Shown here one piece after another: positions 58,700-64,000 of a stretch of DNA of 64,000 nucleotides. The notes under the pieces were generated by a model. That model ran no database searches, was not told where the DNA came from, and saw only the letters and a list, made by a program, of their open reading frames with translations. The DNA is from Jacaranda mimosifolia. Taxonomy: Eukaryota; Streptophyta; Magnoliopsida; Lamiales; Bignoniaceae. A program made the position numbers and the translations under genes. The DNA lies in NCBI GenBank assembly GCA_018894105.1, contig CM032128.1:16721001-16785000 (forward strand), read 5' to 3'. Each line of letters begins with the position of its first letter. Position 1 is the stretch's first letter.

Positions 58700-60172
58700 G
58701 TATGCTAAGATACGGCGAGCTCAAGTCTAGGATTGTTGGATATCGTGACAAAAAGAAGTAATCAAAGAATTTAGAGAATCCGAATTCAATACTGACATCA
58801 AGGTACCTTTCTGTTCTGCAAGAGGATCTGTATGCCGGAAGATATAAGAGAAAGATTGCTGGATGAGGCACACAAAATAAGATTCATGGTACATCCAGGA
58901 AGTACTAAGATGTATCCAGATTCTAAGAGGCAATTCTGGTAGGTCAGAATGAAGAAAGATATCGTGGACTATGTATGTAGATGTTTGACTTGTTAGTTGG
59001 TAAAGGCTGAACATCAGTAACCATCGGGATTACTCCAGCCACTTCCAATCCCTGATTGGAAATTGGAATAAGTCAGTATGGACTTTATGACGGGCCTGCC
59101 TATGGCCAGAGGAAGTTACGATAGCGTATGGCTGATAGTGGATAGGCTAACAAAGTCAGCTCATTTCCTACCAGTTGGGACGCAATACACAGTTGAGAAG
59201 TTGACAGAACTATATGTGAAAGAAATTGTGAGACTACATGGAATATCGGTCAGCTTTGTGTCTGATCGAGATCCAAAGTTTATTTCAAGACTTTGGAAAG
59301 CTCTGCAGAAGCACTTAGGGACAATGTTATAATTCAGCTCTGCTGCTCATCCGCAAATGGATGGATAGTCTGAGAGGACTATCCGAATACTAGATGACAC
59401 GTTGAGGGCTTGTGTGTTGGACTTTAGTGAAAATTGGAGCTGACATCTACCTTTAATCGAATTTGTATATAACAATAGTTATTAATCCACTATCCAAATG
59501 GCCCCATACGAGGCATTATACAACAGAAAATGTCGATCCATGTTACATTGGGACCTTGAAGAACACAAAGGCCGCAGTAGTGAATCTTTAGAAACTATCT
59601 AGCCAAAGCTAATTTAGGAGGCTATTGAAAAGACTCAGATCATTAAGCAGTGAATGAAAGCTGGACAAGATACCAAGAAGAGTTATACAGATAAAAAGAG
59701 AAAAGATTTGGAATTTGAAGTGGGTGAGCAGGTGTTTCTTAAAGTATTTTTGAGAAAGGGGACTCGAAGGATTGGCAAGGGGGGAAAGCTGAGCCCTAGA
59801 TATATTAGCCCTTATAGGATAAGTGAAAGGATTGGACCAGTGGCGTATCGCTTGGCCCTACTGTAAAATGTGATAGGTATTCATGATGTCTTTCACGTGT
59901 CATAGCTTCGGAAATACTACCCTGACCCTTCCTACATTTTTCCCATATCTAGCGTACCATTGCAAAGTGATCTGACATTTGAGGAACAACCAATTAGCAT
60001 TTTGGATAGAAAATTTCAAGAACTTAGGAATCAGAAGATTCCTCAAGTGAAAGTTCTTTGGCGCAACCATAATATTGAGGAAGCAACGTGGGAACCAGAG
60101 GACCTCATGCGCCAACAATACCCAAAACTCTTTCAATATTCAGGTAATAATATGGGGACCAGATTCTCTTGA
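58700..60172 (+). pseudogene. Integrase and chromodomain of the Ty3 element
   Basis: It continues the frame that ends at 48422. The zinc-binding part has HPGSTKMYPDSKRQFW and CRCLTC (about 58895-58990). The core has VSMDFMTGLPM (Asp), FVSDRDPKFISRLW (Asp), then DG-stop-SERTIRIL with the Glu, where a Gln codon became TAG. The C-terminal KGGKLSPRYISPYRI is the GPY-type block. The last 60 codons (59985-60130) form a chromodomain (QPISILDRKFQ...VKVLWRNHNIEEATWEPEDL), which in chromoviruses directs integration to heterochromatin. At least eight stops show decay. Confidence 0.92.
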
Positions 60173-60183
60173 AGGGGGGAAAC
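60171..60183 (+). other. Polypurine tract of the chromodomain element
   Basis: GAAGGGGGGAAAC immediately before the 3' LTR. Confidence 0.8.
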
Positions 60184-63126
60184 TATAACACCCTAGAAAT
60201 TTTTATGATTTCATTTATATGTATATTATCATTATTTAAATTTTATGAATTTTATTTATTAATTATTTTACAAACTTGTGGTCAAATTATAACTTTTATA
60301 TACCCAATTTCGTTTAATTGAAACTATTGGGACTCAATTGCATGACTTAAATTCCTTGAGGACTAAATTGCAAAAATGAAAATTTGGATTTTTTAAAAAG
60401 CGGGCAGCAAGTTTCATTTTCATTTCTTCTCTTCACCGCGACCAACCACCTCCAGCAACCACCAGTGATGGCTATTATTTATATGAATCAACACCATAGT
60501 TGAGCTCCTCTCACCTCCAGCTCTCTATTGACATCCATATACACGGCTGACGACCATCGAAGAACCATCGTGAGAGGAGGCTAAAAATGGGTTCACGGCG
60601 GAGCAACTGGGTTTCGAGATTTTCAGTGACTAACAATGGTTCTAAAAGGTGTGTTAGGTAGTACTCGACGAGGGGAACACTGTGGAAGCATTGCATGGCG
60701 GTGAAATACGGTAGCGAGGGTGAGCTTGTAAATCGTGAAGACTTTGAGGCAGTTTTTGGAGGGTTTTTAGGCTACCATTGTTGGAACCAAAGTACTATTG
60801 GAAAGCTCTCAGCGAGAAGAGCCTCTGGGTGGTGAAGTTAAACTTTCCAACAATAGTGCGGTGGCAGCGATTGGGCAGAATCTTCTCCTCATCGCGGTGA
60901 ACATATGCATACGGTCTGATCGTGGAGATTCTTCTTCATTAGTGAGATATTGGTATATAACAATATTGTTGGTGTATGTAATTGTATGTATATGTTTATA
61001 CATTTTGATCATCATGAAACCTTGTATTACTGTATATTATGATGGAATTGGTCGATCAGAACACTCATGCATAAAAATAGAACACATTTGATCAATTTAA
61101 TGGGCCTAGTGAATCCAAAATGGTATTATTTCATGTAAACTATATGTTATATAGCATACTAATTGTAGAAAACCCCAATTTTATGTAATCGGGATTTAAT
61201 TGATAAAAGCTTGGATTTTTATTGATAACTGGATTATTATGATCAATATCAACTATTATTATGAAACTATATGTATAAGCAAGCCCCGTATACATTTATA
61301 TATCCGATACTAATAGTATGTCTAGGGCAGTAATATCGAATCAAACCCTAACCAATGTATCAATAGGATAATCGCTCAGATTTGGGGTTGTTGTTGGTAT
61401 GATTTTAAGTGTTAGTGATCATTAGGTTTGAACATGGATTTTAATATAAGGTTACCCTTTTGAATAGGACCAGTAGAGTTTGACTGCACCATTGATGTGA
61501 TTACGGTGGGGATCTACCACTTTGGTATTTGTTTGAGTAAAGTAATGTTATTGTGATTGAGCCCTGTGAGGTTTAGTTGATTTGTTACTTGTCTTTGCTA
61601 TTGTTTTTGATGTTGGTTATCTGCTGAACCCTCTGAGGTTCTATCGCTTGACATCTGACTTCACTATAGTTTATCGTTAATTTCTGAACCCTGTAAGGTT
61701 CTATGGACTTGATTATCAATATCGTTTATTGTTGCTATCTGAACCTTGTGAGGTTCTATTGTCTTGACTATCGTTATCATTTATCATTGATTTCTGAACC
61801 CTGTGAGGTTCTATTGACTTGATTATCGATATCGTTTCTTGTTGCTATCTGAACCCTGTGAGGTTCTATTATCTTGACTATCGTTATCGTTTATCATTGA
61901 TTTCTGAACCCTGTGAGGTTCTATTGCCTTAACTATCGATACCATTTATTGTAATTGAATCTTGTAAGGTTCCAATGACTTGATTATCATCTATGGAATA
62001 CTATTAATCGTTGAACCTGAGAATCATACTGTGTCAATCGTGTATCAAAACCATTTTGAATCAATCGATTGTTACTATTCTCTCCATGAATATTTCATCA
62101 TTTCGTATGTTATTGTTTGAATTGAACCCGTACTATGTATTGTGGTTTACCACAATGGCATTACTAGAATCGTATTGTAAAGTTCATTGTTCTACCCTAT
62201 TGGCAACTGATTGCTTGAGTGATCGAATTGAAAGATATGTGTACAGAAGAACTATGTGTTGACTTGCATATGTGTTGGGTTTGCTATTCTTGTAATTGTA
62301 TTATGCTCATGGAGTAATAAGGATGGAATGGTATCCCAGTCTAGATCGGGCTGATGTTTTGGCAGACGAGCCATATTTATACCTTCCGACTGTGATCGGT
62401 TGATATGCCCCTAAACCTCTTGAGCAGGATCGGTTGAGATGATCTTTCCCGACTATGATCAGTTGAGATGTCTATAAACCTCCCGAGCAGGATCAATTGA
62501 GATGAACAGGTCGTAGAGCTGATGGTCACAGCTTCTGACCTAGCAATTGTTAATAACTTGGTTTATTTGATGTTTCCTTTTGGCAGTGACTTGTCGTTCT
62601 TATACTAAACTATCATTGATTGTTATCTGTGTACCTTGATTTTTGACTGGTCATGTATTGCATTACGCTATCCTCACCGAATCCTTATGACTCACCCTCG
62701 TGTATTACTCATCTTTACTCAGGCAGGTATGAGATAGGAGGACATGAGGACTGACAAACCTGGTAGAGATGGTTGTACTGGAGCCTGTTTATGTATATGT
62801 ATGTATGACTACGCTTTGGGTTGTTTTGTTTAGAAATGTTGTATTATGTTTTGACTACTGATATACTCGTGGGTTGTAAGTATGAATCTTGGTACTAGTG
62901 ACGACTTTTTGGTTTAAATGTTGTTGAACTTTGCATTATGGTATTTAGCACTCTGATATAGCTTTCGTATTTGGATTAAGCATGCTGTAAGGTTGTGATG
63001 TTGTAGATGTTATTGTTGAGAATTTGTGAAAATTTTTATGGGCCTATTGATTTTATTGATGCATGCTTAAGGAATGAACTGGAATAGTGCCTCAGCTTAG
63101 GTGTTATCCCGAGAGGAGGCGCTACA
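60184..63126 (+). repeat. 3' LTR of the chromodomain element (LTR3)
   Basis: It starts TATAACACCCTAG, where the family has TGTAACACCC, and ends GAGGAGGCGCTACA, 2943 bp. It shares termini and internal order with LTR1 and LTR2 but is well diverged. An internal minisatellite lies at 61560-61980. No gene is present. Confidence 0.88.
61560..61980 (+). repeat. Minisatellite inside LTR3
   Basis: GAACCCTGTGAGGTTCTATT recurs about seven times at roughly 50-60-bp spacing, alternating with TTGATTATCGATATCGTTTA-type units. Confidence 0.8.
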
Positions 63127-64000
63127 ATTAGTAGAATAGAAGTATAGAGTATCTAAATTTTAATATCCATTGAATGAAGTAATTCAAGATATGGATTTAT
63201 TTAGAATGAGCTAAACCAATGTTACTAGATAATTCACATCTATTTTTATATATAATATTAATTTTTAAAATACTTAATATTTATTTAAATTTTTACATAA
63301 ATATATAACAAAATATTATAATAAAATAATAATTATGGGTATAAAATTTGTGGGTTGTGAATGATACTTACAGTATAAGTTGCGGTTATGAAGAATATAA
63401 AAGTAATATAAATATTATAGAAATATCATAAGAAAATATACCAAAAAGGGGTAGGTGAGTTATTTGATAATATTTTGATCTATGTAAGAATTTTTTTTTT
63501 CTATATTGTTTTCCAGAAAATAAAAGGAAGGAGGGTTTATATTTATTCTCGAAAATGAGATAATTTTAAAGATTATAATTTTTTGCATTTTCTTGGTGGT
63601 CTGTAAGGTGCTAGGATATGAAATAGTAGGAATATACAAAAATAAAAATAGCATATTTTCATTGTCTCTCATGATTCAAACATAAATAAATTAATTTTTT
63701 TTAATGTTGTTATTAAAAGTGGGGAAAGGAGAAAATAGTTGAAAATTTTTAAAATGATAAAATTGAGTGTATGCCTACAAATGCTCAATAATAAGAGTAT
63801 TTATAAGTGGTTATCACTTAAGACATAACTACAAACGAAATGACTTAATCAGAATTATCGAAAATTTTATATTAATTGATTGAATTTTTTTAAGTTATGG
63901 ATTGATTTAGAATGAGCCAAACCGACTATAGTAGATAATTAATTATCTTTCCAAGTATATTCCATTAACCATGATAAATGAAAAAAAAAAAATTATCTTG
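63127..64000 (-). repeat. Inverted repeat, right arm (cut by the window end)
   Basis: The reverse complement of 32879-33761, continuous to the last base of the window. It contains the Helitron TCTATACTTC terminus (complement at 63139-63148) and the TCTAAATTTT candidate terminus at 63152. A 70-codon minus-strand frame (63672-63460) resembles one at 33212-33502 only because the DNA is duplicated. Confidence 0.85.

Larger units (their letters stand above)
47385..63126 (+). mobile_element. Chromodomain Ty3 element (Tekay/Del type), 5'-truncated and split by copia
   Basis: The left part (47385-48422) carries RT/RNase H and the right part (58695-60172) carries integrase plus a chromodomain, followed by polypurine tract and 3' LTR (60184-63126). 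They are one element interrupted by the copia insertion at 48423-58694. The 5' LTR, gag, protease and first half of RT are missing; the break is at about 47385. The 3' LTR is related to the solo LTRs at 7692 and 15582. The element's right edge abuts ATTAG (63127-63131), the candidate target duplication, but its partner is lost. Confidence 0.85.

Overview
This is a transposon-dense stretch of a plant nuclear genome, most probably a eudicot; I cannot name the species. The evidence is an intronless CIPK (SnRK3) protein kinase gene with the plant-specific NAF motif, plant-type LTR retrotransposons (a Tat-lineage Ty3 element, a chromodomain Ty3 element of the Tekay/Del type and a Ty1/copia element), Helitrons with Rep/helicase remnants, a CACTA element and several hAT-like elements. 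The sequence is AT-rich and has no bacterial features. The only gene that looks intact and cellular is the CIPK at 4833-6104 on the plus strand.

Layout. 1-4203: unassigned sequence, then two hAT-like elements almost back to back (1163-2133, 2149-3068) and a CGGACC-rich inverted-repeat element (3584-4203) about 630 bp upstream of the kinase start. 4204-6753: kinase promoter, gene and 3' flank. 6754 to about 33736: remains of one Rep/helicase Helitron on the minus strand, split by at least five later insertions: a solo LTR (7692-10249), a hAT element with exact 8-bp target duplications (13365-13940), a second Helitron (15266-20631) that itself holds an inverted solo LTR (15582-18769), a 295-bp mini-Helitron (21841-22135) and a 9.7-kb CACTA element (22830-32538) with an internal 3.1-kb direct duplication. 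A perfect 181-bp palindrome lies at 21364-21544.

33740-47384: the 5' end of another Helitron interrupted by a 10.3-kb Tat-type Ty3 element (33787-44055) carrying an antisense reading region, then decayed Helitron copies. 47385-63126: a 5'-truncated chromodomain Ty3 element whose pol region is cut by a complete 10.3-kb Ty1/copia element on the minus strand (48423-58694, exact GAATT duplications). 63127-64000 is an inverted copy of 32879-33761, cut by the window edge.

How it fits together. All transposon coding regions are broken by stops, frameshifts or deletions, so none should transpose by itself. Insertion borders give a relative order of events: the large Helitron and the chromodomain element are older hosts, and the hAT, CACTA, mini-Helitron and copia elements are younger. 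Boundaries quoted to the base come from visible termini and target duplications. Those called approximate were judged from homology read by eye.
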